Shown here piece after piece: positions 19,598-29,415 of a stretch of DNA of 30,920 bases. Position numbers and translations under genes: made by a program. The stretch spans positions 1 through 30,920 of the forward strand of contig NMRA01000454.1 in NCBI GenBank assembly GCA_002633005.1, in the 5' to 3' direction. The DNA comes from Phoronis australis. Taxonomy: Eukaryota > Phoronida > Phoronidae. The first letter of the stretch is position 1; each line of letters begins with the position of its first letter. A model generated the notes under the pieces. That model saw nothing but the letters and a program-made list of their open reading frames with translations, had not been told where the DNA came from and did not search any database.

Positions 19598-19801
19598 ATG
19601 ATGTTCTCTGTAAATATAGCTATCATTTTAATTTATTCGCTTGCCTTTTGTCTTGGTGATTTACCTTATAACTGTAATCCAAGTGATTGGAAACTACAGA
19701 GAAGAGGAGCAAGTGCCTGTGAAGCTATCTCTAACAGAAAACACAGTCGAATTTGCGATCAATTTTGTGTTAACAAAGAGCAGTTACTAAACTATACCTG
19801 A
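19598..19801 (+). CDS. Small secreted-type peptide ORF, unrecognised
   Basis: A 67-codon frame starts MMFSVNIAIILIYSLAFCLG, a good signal-peptide pattern: short N-region, hydrophobic core to about residue 16, small residues near 18-20. The predicted mature part is about 47 residues with four Cys (at about residues 26, 41, 54, 58) and a dibasic RR. It stops directly before the 26-bp minisatellite. I recognise no family. Hydrophobic starts arise by chance in AT-rich DNA, and no promoter or splice signal is evident, so this may be fortuitous. It could instead be a first exon. Confidence 0.25.
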   Translation: MMFSVNIAIILIYSLAFCLGDLPYNCNPSDWKLQRRGASACEAISNRKHSRICDQFCVNKEQLLNYT

Positions 19802-19840
19802 ATATATAGATACATAACACATTCACATGCTACATGTATT

Positions 19841-20468
19841 CACATAGTACGCATATAGTAGGGATAAACATGGTACACATATAGTAGGGATTAACATAGT
19901 ACTCATATAGCAGGGATCAACATAGTACACATATAGCAGGGATTAACATAGTACACATATAACAGGGATCAACATATTACACATATAGCAGGGATTAACA
20001 TAGTACAAATATAGCAGGGATCAACATAGTACACATATAACAGGGATCAACATATTACACATATAGCAGGGATAAACATAGTACATATAACAGGGATCGA
20101 CATAGTACACATATAGCAGGGATCAACATAGTACAAATATAACAGGGAACAACATAGTACACATATAGTAGGGATCAAAATAGTACACGTATAGTAGGGA
20201 TTAACATAGTACCCATATAGCAAAGATCAACATAGTACACATATAGCAGAGATCAACATAGTACAGATACAGCAAGGATCAGCATAGTACACATACAGCA
20301 GGGATCAACGTAGTACACATATAGCAGGGATCAACACAATACACATATAGTAGGGATCAACATAATACACATATAGCAGGGATCAACATAGTACACATAT
20401 AGCAGGGATCAACACAATACACATATAGTAGGGATCAACATAGTACACATATAGCATGGCTCAACACA
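19841..20468. repeat. 26-bp minisatellite, about 24 copies
   Basis: A 26-bp unit built around acatatagcagggatcaaca recurs without spacers for about 630 bp. Variants include aacaggg and agtaggg, catatta against catagta, and one shortened unit near 20080. Higher-order similarity between alternate units suggests amplification in blocks. Confidence 0.93.
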
Positions 20469-21600
20469 TTTTGCAACCTAGCAAAAATCCCAAGTCACAT
20501 TTTCAAAATCCAGCTCGCATTTATAAAAAACAGGAGCCGGGTTCTAATCTGTTTACTCGAAATGGAATTCGACATTTTGTTTGGCTTTTTCTACTCCGCG
20601 TATAAACTCAAGAAAAGTGTCTATTATTCTATGCTCGAGTATACAGTGACTTGCGTGGATAATTTTAGTTCTTGGTTTGCAGTTTATAAACCCAACATTA
20701 AAGCTAAAGGTTCGAGTAACTCGAAATTTCAAATTTTTACGCAAGTTTGTATAAGGGTCATCAAGTGCAAACTTGGACTACAAACTCATATGCGTAAACT
20801 TTAAGGCATTCGTGCGCAGTCTAATTACCACGTATATTGAGTTTGCACAAAAGTAGCAGAGAAATTGCCAAAAAGAATTCGAGTTCGTTTCTTACTAGTA
20901 TGAAGATTAAACTTCGGGCCAGGCTGCAAAATTTTCCCGCCATTTTTATGTGCCAAAATTGATTTTTAGTTCAAAATGTTTAGATTATCTTGCGGCGCTA
21001 AATATTCACAAATTTCAGATCGCAAAATTGAGTTCTTACATTCAGGTATGGCGTTACTGTTGTTCACGACCGACATTGAAAGGCTCTAGAACGAAAGGCT
21101 GGTCGCTGACGTGAAAGTTAAATCAGTGCTCTCAAACCGACACGTGCATTTGAGTAGCTAAGTTTGCATTGTGAAAAGGAAGAAAATACTCATTGCAAAA
21201 ACATCCGCGATATTGCTAGGTCTGACCTGCTATATGACCGTCATCAAAGTCGATAAAGATTCAAACTGACTCTGAGTGCAAACTTATTCCACTTTTTGGC
21301 AGTACAAACTTTGCAACTAAACTTAACGTTTGAAAAAGATCTTGTCGAAAAATAACCGTGAAACGTTATCCTAACCGAATGACGAATTGGAATGCGCGGG
21401 AGCAATTCAATGCAAATTTGACAATAAAAATGAAGGACTTATGTTGTTTGCATGCTCAACAATTAGTGTTCCAAGAAATGAAAAACCTGTAAATAATTCC
21501 TACTCCGTGCGGCTTTTCATCGGGTAATACGAGTTTGTTCCTCATGCCTTCCATGTACGGGAAAAATAGGTCAGTCATAAAACGACATGCTCGTCACTAG
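20469..21600. other. Non-coding stretch
   Basis: An 80-codon frame at 20562-20804 on plus, overlapped by a minus frame at 20553-20744, has no recognisable domain, signal or splice context; I do not call it a gene. Nothing else is recognised. Confidence 0.4.
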
Positions 21601-21620
21601 TGTTAACTTTCTTTCGGAGG

Positions 21621-21628
21621 TATAAAAA
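21621..21628 (+). promoter_or_regulatory. TATA-box-like site
   Basis: ggTATAAAAAgccggg matches a strong TATA consensus with GC-rich flanks. No gene is recognised immediately downstream, only the repeat-like segment at about 21657-21740, so function is doubtful. Confidence 0.25.
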
Positions 21629-21656
21629 GCCGGGGTTTGGCTTTTACATGTTGAGA

Positions 21657-21740
21657 CACGGGCGTATCCACCATTTTTAAAAAGGGGTCATATAAAGGAT
21701 TCTTTCAAAAGGGGGCTCCAAATCAACAATTTGAAAATTC
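21657..21740 (+). mobile_element. Possible transposon end (acgggcgtatccaccatttt)
   Basis: The segment beginning acgggcgtatccaccatttt, then aaaaaggggtc and aaaagggggctcc, looks like the GGGCGTATCCA-type end of a non-autonomous DNA transposon. No second end or target duplication was identified. Confidence 0.25.
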
Positions 21741-22288
21741 TAGATTTGATATTACTAAAATCAAGGAAAAAATGGGGTTCCCTTGTATCCTCCTATGTGA
21801 AAAAAGACGTTTTTTTAAACTTAATTTACTGTTGTGTAAAATGATAATAAATCACTATATAGACTGCCTGTCGATTTCAAACCACGCGCAGTCTGCAGTG
21901 CGCTAAGATGGGCGCTAACCAGAAGTGTGGATGCTTATTTCATAGAAAGTCCCAAAAGTTGAGGAGAACGCTCAGTACAGCTGTGAGTGCTTATTATGAA
22001 ACACTTCAAAGGTAGGGAGTAGGCGCATGCGCGAGCACAGTTGTTAACCTGATTGTTTGCTGTAATAAAATATTGAAAGGCTCCAATAGTAAGAAATGTT
22101 GTTACAATACGATTTTGCGTGGCAAACTCCATCTAGCAGGGGTGACGTTCTGGCTATCGTTACCACCTACACTGTTCCATTTTAGCCACCCGGAATAATG
22201 TTGTTTTTAATTAAGCCCTTCAGCCGGAACAAAATCTTGGTATTGGAGTCTGAAAACTTTATGGCGTAATCCGGGCAGCAAAAAATTG

Positions 22289-22317
22289 ACGGGGGGAGGG
22301 GGAGAGGGGGTGGGGTG
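22289..22317 (+). repeat. G-rich tract, quadruplex candidate
   Basis: Runs of three to six G separated by single A or AGA/T bases (acggggggagggggagaggg and onward) satisfy the four-G-run pattern for an intramolecular G-quadruplex. Confidence 0.6.
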
Positions 22318-22562
22318 TATGAATAGGAGAATAGAAAGTTAGCTAACCAGAATTTCGTAGTTTTTGAGTCACTAAGAAATTTTCAAACCCTTTACTTGTT
22401 TCTGGGGTTACGTGCGCGACATATGAGTCGTCTGTCACATGTTGTTGCCAATATAAAGTGTAGGCCTACTCTAGCGATTCAAGTGCGTGAATTCACGCTT
22501 GCGCACAACTCCAAAGCTGCACATCAAAAGAGAACAGCAACAGTCCTAAATGAAAGAATATA

Positions 22563-22611
22563 TCGGTGTCGCATAAAATATCTAACCTGTGAAATTTCTT
22601 CCCACTCCGAC
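22563..22611 (-). repeat. Dispersed repeat fragment, inverted relative to 28414-28462
   Basis: tcggtgtc...tgtgaaatttcttcccactc and the following cgac are the reverse complement of 28414-28462 (gtcggagtgggaagaaattt...gacaccga) over about 49 bp, with mismatches only in the centre. A tgcgca motif flanks both. This is probably one family of small DNA transposon. Confidence 0.6.
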
Positions 22612-22749
22612 TTTGCGCAGGATTGGCCGGGATAGTATCCGGTTTTGAGGGCATGAAATACCTTCCTAGGGCAATTCTGTACGCTACAGTGAGACAGTTG
22701 AGTCGTTATCTGCTACGAACACGAATATTCCAGACGTTTTTTCACAAAG

Positions 22750-22890
22750 ATGCATGATTGCAAGTACAGTGAGAGTGACATGAATAAGTTTTTGGAGGAT
22801 GGATCCCTTCCGTTGACTTTGACGAAGAGTCAGCGCAAGGCTTTACGAAGTTGTGGCAGTTAAGCCGAGGACTTTCGCTGTTTCGGTTAG
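22750..22890 (+). CDS. Possible first exon, integrase-associated N-terminal type
   Basis: An ATG frame gives MHDCKYSESDMNKFLEDG, then SLPLTLTKSQRKALRSCGS, and stops at 22861. A textbook donor GTAAGT follows at 22891. The pattern F-L-x-D-G-x-x-P-x-x-x-T-K-x-Q-(K/R)-(K/R)-A-L-R resembles the segment before the integrase zinc region in Gypsy- or Ginger-type integrases. The early TAA 27 nt before the donor implies either decay or that splicing uses another frame. No integrase core was found downstream. Low confidence. Confidence 0.27.
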
Positions 22891-23195
22891 GTAAGTCAAC
22901 TTAAGTGATACTTCAATTATTATTGACCCTGGTTTAAAAAAATACGTGAAATCCGTTAAGCCTACATTTCCTATAACAAAATTGGAGTATGTTTGTTGTT
23001 GTTAAGCAAGGTTATCATGGTCAGAATAAATATTGATTAAGTAATTAGTAAGAATAGATCCATTTTAAGTTGCACAAAATTTGTGCATATGTACTTTTAA
23101 ATCATGGGGTCAGACTTGTTGACATGTATTTTAACGTCAAAATGTATTTTTAGATGGTGTTTACAACTTTGGGTTCTGGGGTCAAAGTACTCTCG

Positions 23196-23540
23196 AGATT
23201 CTAGAATATTCTGAGAACAAATTGTAACAGCCAATAATACGAGTGGATATGATCATGTGGTTTTTATTAGCCAATCACGAAATAAGTAGAATGTTATATT
23301 ATGGGCTGAAATCAGCAAGATAATTAGATGCGCTAAAGTAGTTGAAGCATAAAGACTTGCTACAGTGTACAGAAGCAATTGTACGACAGAGCCATCTTGT
23401 GGAAGATTCTAGAAAGGATCTTGGCAAGGGCAAGGGTTAACGAACCGGAAGTTAACTAAGAGCTTGTCACTTGCATTGTGGGTAGTAAGATACTACCTGA
23501 AGTGTTGCGTCATCAGCCAGAGACTGTGACCAGCAAGTAC
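23196..23540 (+). promoter_or_regulatory. Promoter-like region with two heat-shock-element-like sites
   Basis: Three alternating pentamers (aTTCtaGAAtaTTCt) occur at 23198-23212 and GAAgaTTCtaGAA at 23402-23414; both fit the nGAAnnTTCnnGAAn heat-shock-factor pattern without mismatch. agccaat motifs at about 23228 and 23271 and a tgcgtcatca site near 23510 add CCAAT and ATF/AP-1-like elements. No heat-shock gene follows in the window, and an LTR-type origin (a TGTAAC start near 23223) is possible. Confidence 0.35.
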
Positions 23541-23719
23541 ACTGTCGCTATACAGTGTGTGTGTAGTTCGAAGATTCACCAACAGGACAGTCATCCAACA
23601 AGTGGAGAGTCCTAGCTTGGATAGCAGATAAGACATTTGATCGTTTGGTTGTTTGATTAAAGTAATCTTTAAAGAGGGCGCTAGCGTAGTTTCTCTTTGT
23701 AGTTGATTACTTAATTAAC

Positions 23720-24290
23720 AATAGGTTTCATTTGTCTAATTAGAGGTTATCATATAAAAAATTAATTACTGGATTTGATTATTCACTCTCCATCTACGCA
23801 CAACTTCAAAGCATAGCTACCTTTTAAACAAACCCACTGTCAATCATCTGACAATCATGTCATTCGTTAAGTCCAACCCTGTCTCTGCATTTAGCCAAAA
23901 TACTTACTGATTACTCCAGCCCTGCAGTGTTTCAGATCTCATTAAAGTAAACACTAAGTTGGTTCTCACTGTTGTTACTAGTTCTCATGGAGAATATTGT
24001 ACAGTTGTTATTCAGCATTCATATACTGTTGTGAGTTAATGAATTTTGTGCCATTTAGTACGCATCTAGTTGTAATGACTTCCTTTATTACTTATTGAGT
24101 TTAGCAACAGTTCTGATGAAAAGTGTCAAAGAATGATCCAAATGCTGAGAGGTGAGGAGGGGTCAGACGGCCTGGTCAGTTTTCCAAAAATCAATTGGTG
24201 GATTGGAAATGAGCATGTCCACTCGCTATAACTACTTGGTTCGAATGTAACTGACAGGCTGGCTATTCCCACAAGAAGGTACCGTAAACT
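23720..24290. other. Non-coding stretch
   Basis: I see no gene or repeat here. Confidence 0.4.
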
Positions 24291-24440
24291 CGCAGGTTAA
24301 GGCCCTGGGCGCTTAAATTGCGAAGCTCTTAGACAGGGGGTGGGCCATTACCCAAGCAGTGGGCACTTAAACGGAAAAATTGGCAAAAAAGTCGGGGGTG
24401 GGTAATTACCCAAGCAGTGGCCGCTTACGTCCAAGTTTTA
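24285..24440. repeat. Internal direct repeat, possible DNA-transposon fragment
   Basis: gggggtgggccattacccaa (about 24336) and gggggtgggtaattacccaa (about 24393) are followed in both cases by gcagtgg. A related ggcgcttaa/gggcacttaa/ggccgcttac phrase occurs three times. The start gtaccgtaaactcgc looks like an element end. The family is not identified. Confidence 0.5.
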
Positions 24441-24784
24441 GCGTAACTGGGCAAGCTTGCGGAATGTTCATTCGAGCACGGAACTTGTATGTTTGGTCAC
24501 GCAGTAGGACCTGACAACCACAGCGTGCTGCAAAATGTCATACCACGGAGCTTGAATCTCATTCCACTTACCGTATCAGCAAAGACTGTTTCAGATCAGT
24601 GAACGGGACTACATGAGGTTTCAGGTGCTATTGTGTTGTAAGTGTTGTTCGTACGACTGTGTTTAGTTGGAACCTTTCGGGTCCCATCTGGGCATTAAAC
24701 CCGATAAACTTTTGTTCACTATGTAGTTTATCTGTCGCTGCATTAAAAGCACGGACTATTTGTTCCTGACCGACACAAACCGTT

Positions 24785-24935
24785 TGCAATTACAATGAGA
24801 GGGGAGTGTAAATAATTGTTCAGTTCAAATCTGAGTTGACCCAAGTCACGTAGATTCTTCGTGCAATTACAATGAGAGGGGGTTAAATTAATTGCTCAAT
24901 TCAAATGTGGGTCAAATCCAGCAAAATCACGTGCT
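24785..24935. repeat. 77-bp tandem repeat, two units
   Basis: tgcaattacaatgagagggg starts at 24785 and again at 24862. Downstream, aattgttcagttcaaat and aattgctcaattcaaat stay aligned, so the whole unit is duplicated with moderate divergence. Confidence 0.75.
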
Positions 24936-25639
24936 CCATCTGAAAATACATGGTGATGTTTCGAAGTTTTGCCTGTTCTCGCCAAACACTAAAAAAATTG
25001 ATCTACTGAACTCGAAAAGGCACCGGAATTGATTGCTTGATAACGCATTAAAAGTCTGCATTCTGGAAAATTAGTGGAAGAAAAACAGCTTGTGAAATTG
25101 GTAAATTAGAATCCCTAAATGATGTACTTGGGGTTGTGATCTTGACCTCAACCAACGTGAAGAAACTGACTAGGAGCGTATGCGTGCATTTATCATAAGT
25201 GTGACGGACATTACAAACTTTGTGGTAATTACAGAGTTTTCCTTCACTTGTATCATTCAAAATCGTGAATTTTGTGATTTTTTTTCTGAAAATTTCCTCA
25301 CATGTTAAAGTGAAATACTCTACTAGACGTCAGCAATTGTTGACGAGCATTCACTTGAAGAGAAGTGGAAATTTGTCCCATTATCGGAAATTCATAACAA
25401 CATATTATGCTGATTTCTTGTGTACTGTTTAACTTCTGGTTTTCTTCGTTTCCAGCTGCGTTGCTCTGTGGACAAGTCTTCTTCAAGGTTACGACACACA
25501 CGCTTCTGATGTTTTCAAATGAGTACCTAAAAATGGTAGTTCTTTGGCTCTTGTATATAATCAAGTAAGAAAACATCTATCTATGGTCCTTAAGTTTTCA
25601 ATACCCATTGAGAAAAATATTTTGTACAATTTTATAGTT
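24936..25639. other. Non-coding stretch
   Basis: Minus-strand frames at 25048-25260 and 25298-25576 lack domains and good splice context and are not called. No repeat is recognised. Confidence 0.4.
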
Positions 25640-26125
25640 GTAGATTTTGAAAGCAATTGCGTATTAGAATATTTGGGACTTCAGTTGCGGCCTCCCTTAT
25701 GCTAGCTTTTTGCTTCTCACAATTAACCAAGTTAAGGATTATGTGTTTTTGTCTTCAAGACTTTCATTAGACATTATGAATATGTTCTGTGCCAAGTTTT
25801 GTAGATGGGCTCCAACAATTCTAGATTTTGGAAGCGATTTTGGTTTGAATATATAGTAAAATGTGTGCGAATTTCATAATTGGCCCCAGTCATGTTAGCG
25901 TTTTGCTTCTCACGATTAACCAAGTTAAAGACCATGTGTTTTGTAGCCAACAGTTTCATTAGACATTATGAATATGTACTGTACCAACTTTCGTAAATGT
26001 GCTCTAAACATTGAAGATTTTGAAAGCGATTTCGGTCTAAGTTTGTACAAAAATGTTTACGAATTGTAGATGTGGCTCCATTTATGCTAGGTTTTTGGCT
26101 TTCATATTTTATCATGTTATGGAAC
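25640..26125. repeat. About 190-bp tandem repeat, 2.5 diverged units
   Basis: gcttctcacaattaaccaag (25711) recurs as gcttctcacgattaaccaag (25904). A weaker third version, ggctttcatattttatcatg, lies near 26095. Each unit also carries catgctag/catgttag-like phrases, tttcattagacattatgaat, and gattttgaaagcgattt. The period is about 190 bp, close to a nucleosome repeat. Confidence 0.8.
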
Positions 26126-27850
26126 ACCTGTTTTTTTGTAAAATATTTACTGACTTCTCAATAAATGAAAACTTGTCTGAGTATGTTTCACTGCTAACCT
26201 ATAAACTTATAGGTAATAAAATCGTTTGATTGGGATTCTTTGGTGAAAAATGAGGGGGCAATAATTCTTCAACTTCAATTATGTCACACAACATTTCTCG
26301 ATATGGTCAATCTCGTTTATGGGCCTACAATGAATTCTGGGCTTAGAAAAATCAGTTATCTTTACAATGCACTGAGATAATTAGTTGAAGGACAAGTTTA
26401 AACTGGATTGATAACCCGAAAATAAGTGGGAAACATTAAGTATTAAGCCAAAATCGATGGAATATCACTAATTTAGGGGTCTGTAAAAGTGCAGTGTTTA
26501 GATATACACTGACACACACCCATATATACATTAAGAGTACATGTAGGCCCCTATGCCTTCGTTTTATGACAAAACAAGTGTCAGTTCCAGTCTTTCTGTT
26601 GCCAGCCAGAATAAAATCCCATTTCGGGTATGTTGAATTATTTTCAGTTTGACGTTATAAGCGATTTACGTCAGGCCGGTAGGCTGACAATTTTCCGGCA
26701 GGAGACCTCTCGCGCAAAATAACTATGAAAATGAAATATCCTTTTATTTGACAGATCCGTGACCAACCAAGAATACAAGCAGTTTTGCAAAACTTTTAAT
26801 TAAAAATAAGGATACTAAATTCTCAAGTTCTGCGAAAGATACCAAGGCCGTCAATTTCTTTGGTCAAGAAGTAATTTTCTTCGACATTTTTAGTTTGCGA
26901 ATTGTCAAGACATTTTTGATAGGCCCATGAATTGATAACTTTGTTATATGGTTTGATAGGCGCCTTATTTCAATTCACGCAGGATACTCGTTCGTCTTGT
27001 TCTCACATGAAGTAAGTAATTCCTACTACATATATATTTGCAAGTTCCTTGATATACAACACCATGGAATATAACAGACTTAAAAATAGTCTTGTTTATC
27101 AAGGATTGGTCTCAGGCTTCATTTTCGGAGCTCTCCACGCGCTCAGGGCGCAGTCAAAGATTTTTAGTTTGAAATGTTGTCCTTGGCGAATTCATTTCCT
27201 TAGCAAGAAAGTGTAAATATTTTACTACAATTTTTACCCATTGTAGCTATGATGGTCTATTTTTCCCACGGCGTGTAGTTTTGTAAAATGATCCTAGGGT
27301 TTTTAATACTTTTCCTGATTCTCTCTAATTATTTCGTTTACTGGAGCTTTCCTACCCCGATTTTGAACATTTCCCTTTTTCCGAATCTTATGACCTGAAT
27401 TTCCTTGACAAAACAAGGTTTTCAATTTCTGTGTTTTCTTTTAGTGTACAACAACATAATAACATTTTTGTAAAACTTTTCTGAAAGCTGCGCCTGATGA
27501 TGTAGGAACGCTTTTTCACTGACGCAGGACTCCTATTTTCTCCGGGATCATCGCCTTCGATCAGAACAGGTGTGCGTCGATTATTTTAACTAATTATATA
27601 CTACAACAAACAATATTGCCTTACTGGGAATATACCCAACCGAGTATTTTTACCCATTCGAGTATTTCTGACATTCTTGAAGGAAATTCAGTACAAGCGA
27701 AAATAAAACGCTCAGAGCGGAGTCACGACGAAGAGCGTCTTCACCGCGACGGGCCTAAGGTCGGGCGACGCCCAGGCCAGGAAATGAAATTCAGAAATAT
27801 TTTTATCTTATGAATCAATTATAAGCATATAGTCTACAGTATGTCACTTT
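26126..27850. other. Non-coding stretch
   Basis: I see no recognisable gene here. The frame at 27616-27813 is short and without a domain. The segment near 27710-27780 is GC-rich (gacggcc/gggcgacgccc-like) compared with the AT-rich surroundings, possibly a repeat fragment. Confidence 0.4.
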
Positions 27851-27982
27851 TTGGAAGAGCTTTTTACTAAATTGCCTTTTAATAGAGGACTCCCCGGTCC
27901 GGATGCAGGAAAATCCACGATAGTCAGGGGCACGATCCCACGTCACCTGGCTACCGGGGATTCTTCCCCACAAGTAGGTAGA

Positions 27983-27993
27983 NNNNNNNNNNN
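27983..27993. other. Small assembly gap (11 N)
   Basis: The gap abuts the G-rich repeat that probably caused the assembly or sequencing failure. Confidence 0.98.
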
Positions 27994-28057
27994 AGGGGGA
28001 GGGGGAGGGGGAGGGGGGAGGGAGAGGGAGAGAGAGAGAGGGAGCGAGACAGGGGGT
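27994..28057 (+). repeat. G-rich (GGGGGA)n/(GAGA)n tract
   Basis: Four or more runs of five G separated by A are followed by gagaggg and (ga)n. It is a strong G-quadruplex candidate, and the Gly- and Pro-rich frames over it are artefacts. Confidence 0.85.
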
Positions 28058-28331
28058 GACAGGTTTATTAGCATAAGAAATATTAGCTCATAATACAATT
28101 TACAGAGTACAACAAAACAAACAAAAACATGATCACAACCCCCAAAGTATAGGACATATGTGCGCAAGTCTACTGACCGGCGACTGATTTTTAAGGAAGT
28201 AAATCTAATTACAATTCAGTTATCAATGTCTAACATAACAATGACAATTGACCAAAATCGTTACATTATCAAACGTAGTGAACTTCTATTTTTAGGCTTA
28301 TCTTACAGCTGTGCTTTGCGTCTTCGTTGGA

Positions 28332-28462
28332 GAAGAAATTTCACGGGGAAAGTTATTTTATGCCTTAGACATAAAATTACTTCCCCGCAATACCGCGCAT
28401 GCGCAACAGGGTCGGAGTGGGAAGAAATTTCACGGGGAAGAAATTTTACGTGACACCGACTT
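28332..28462. repeat. Small dispersed repeat with internal direct and inverted repeats
   Basis: The 19-bp block GAAGAAATTTCACGGGGAA occurs at 28332 and 28421. Between the copies, CGGGGAAAGTTATTTTATG pairs with CATAAAATTACTTCCCCG around a 7-nt loop, and a gcgcatgcgc palindrome follows. The right 49 bp recur inverted at 22563-22611. It is probably a small non-autonomous DNA transposon. Confidence 0.6.
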
Positions 28463-29130
28463 GGCTTTTTTAAGCACCTGGGTGCCATTGGTTTATTTGA
28501 CAATGAAAGTAAAGGCATGGCTGTCGTTTGGCGAATAATAAAGTTTCTTGTCTTTTACGATAAAACATGTGACGCACATATCCAAGTAACGGTCGTCTGC
28601 CGGGACCACTTGCGCGCTAAAAACAGGACCAACCAGTGGCGCTGTGCGATATCAGGGATATTATCGTAGATATTTGATAATAAGGACATTTTATTTGAAA
28701 AATAAATATGATTTTCCACCACAAGGTTTGGTAAATTGATTGTTTAAGAATTAGTAGGAACACGTGACGTTTTATCGCGCGTTATGCCGTGGTCCTAAAC
28801 TTTCTTCGGCGCAAGCCGGAAATTTGCAAAACTGGCCAAAATGTTAGCCAATGAAACGCGTCAAATATCGATTCTGCGACTTGCTTACAAGTCATCGGGA
28901 CGGCTGTTTTCGGTTAGTGTTTTCTTGAACTTGATTTGGAAACAACCAAATAACGGTCGGGTAGACATGCATACGTACACTCTTACCAACAAATCTACAC
29001 ACATTTAGATAGCCACAAAGAATAAATATCCAAACCATGCTCATTCGATACGAAGCAATGAAAATTACTGCATCTAGTAGTATCAGCTTTTGCCACGAAT
29101 TGACCTATCACCAGGATTATGACGGACGGC
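28463..29130. other. Non-coding stretch
   Basis: I see no gene. A CCAAT motif (ttagccaatgaaacg) lies near 28848 in a CpG-containing segment, possibly the outer part of the promoter region described at 29138-29196. Confidence 0.4.
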
Positions 29131-29137
29131 TTAATTA

Positions 29138-29196
29138 ACCAATCAGAACGCAGCATTCTTGGCACACTTTCGTCTGCGTTTCCAAGCCGCCATTTT
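29138..29196 (+). promoter_or_regulatory. Candidate core promoter: CCAAT box and YY1-like site
   Basis: ACCAATCAG at 29138-29146 is a canonical NF-Y box. GCCGCCATTTT at 29186-29196 matches the YY1-type motif (AAAATGGCGGC on minus) frequent near TATA-less start sites. They lie 70-130 bp upstream of the ATG of the THAP relic at 29266, suggesting its former or still active promoter. No TATA box is visible. Confidence 0.4.
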
Positions 29197-29265
29197 ACCC
29201 GACAAACCACACGTAGTCGAGTAAAACTTAATTTAGTCTATAGCTCAACAAATTGTCCGCTAAGA

Positions 29266-29415
29266 ATGGGGAAACGGTGTTGATATGGCGTGTGTAGCAC
29301 CGACAGCCGTTATGCTGCTCCAGAATGATATCCCGTCATTTTGGCATGTCCTAAGCCGAAAAATGATGTTGAAAAGCGTAAACAATGGAGTGTACGGCCA
29401 CACGAGCAGCTGAAC
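29266..29415 (+). pseudogene. THAP-type zinc-finger exon relic
   Basis: From ATG at 29266 the frame reads MGKRC, stop, YGVCSTDSRYAAPE, stop, YPVILACPKPKNDVEKRKQW, then SVRPHEQLN. The order GKRC..YGVC.SDSRY, then PFPKPK..EK..RW, then GRPHEQLN is that of a THAP (C2CH) DNA-binding domain as found in host transcription factors and P-element-type transposases. The two Cys ligands of the first half remain. Two TGA codons (29281, 29326) and a loss of about three residues before RPHEQLN indicate decay. The C-terminal Cys/His half is absent and may have been in another exon. Confidence 0.6.

Noticed and set aside
19841-20468. CRISPR-like array
   Set aside because: Repeats are contiguous without unique spacers, in a eukaryotic context; it is a minisatellite.
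20553-20804. 80-codon frame on plus and 63-codon frame on minus
   Set aside because: Open on both strands in AT-rich DNA, no family recognised, no promoter or splice sites.
24230-24260. B-box-like ggttcgaatgt near 24239 as a tRNA or SINE
   Set aside because: No A box or tRNA fold upstream at the right distance.
27851-28167. Gly-rich plus and Pro/Ser-rich minus frames
   Set aside because: Produced by the G-rich simple repeat and the 11-N gap.
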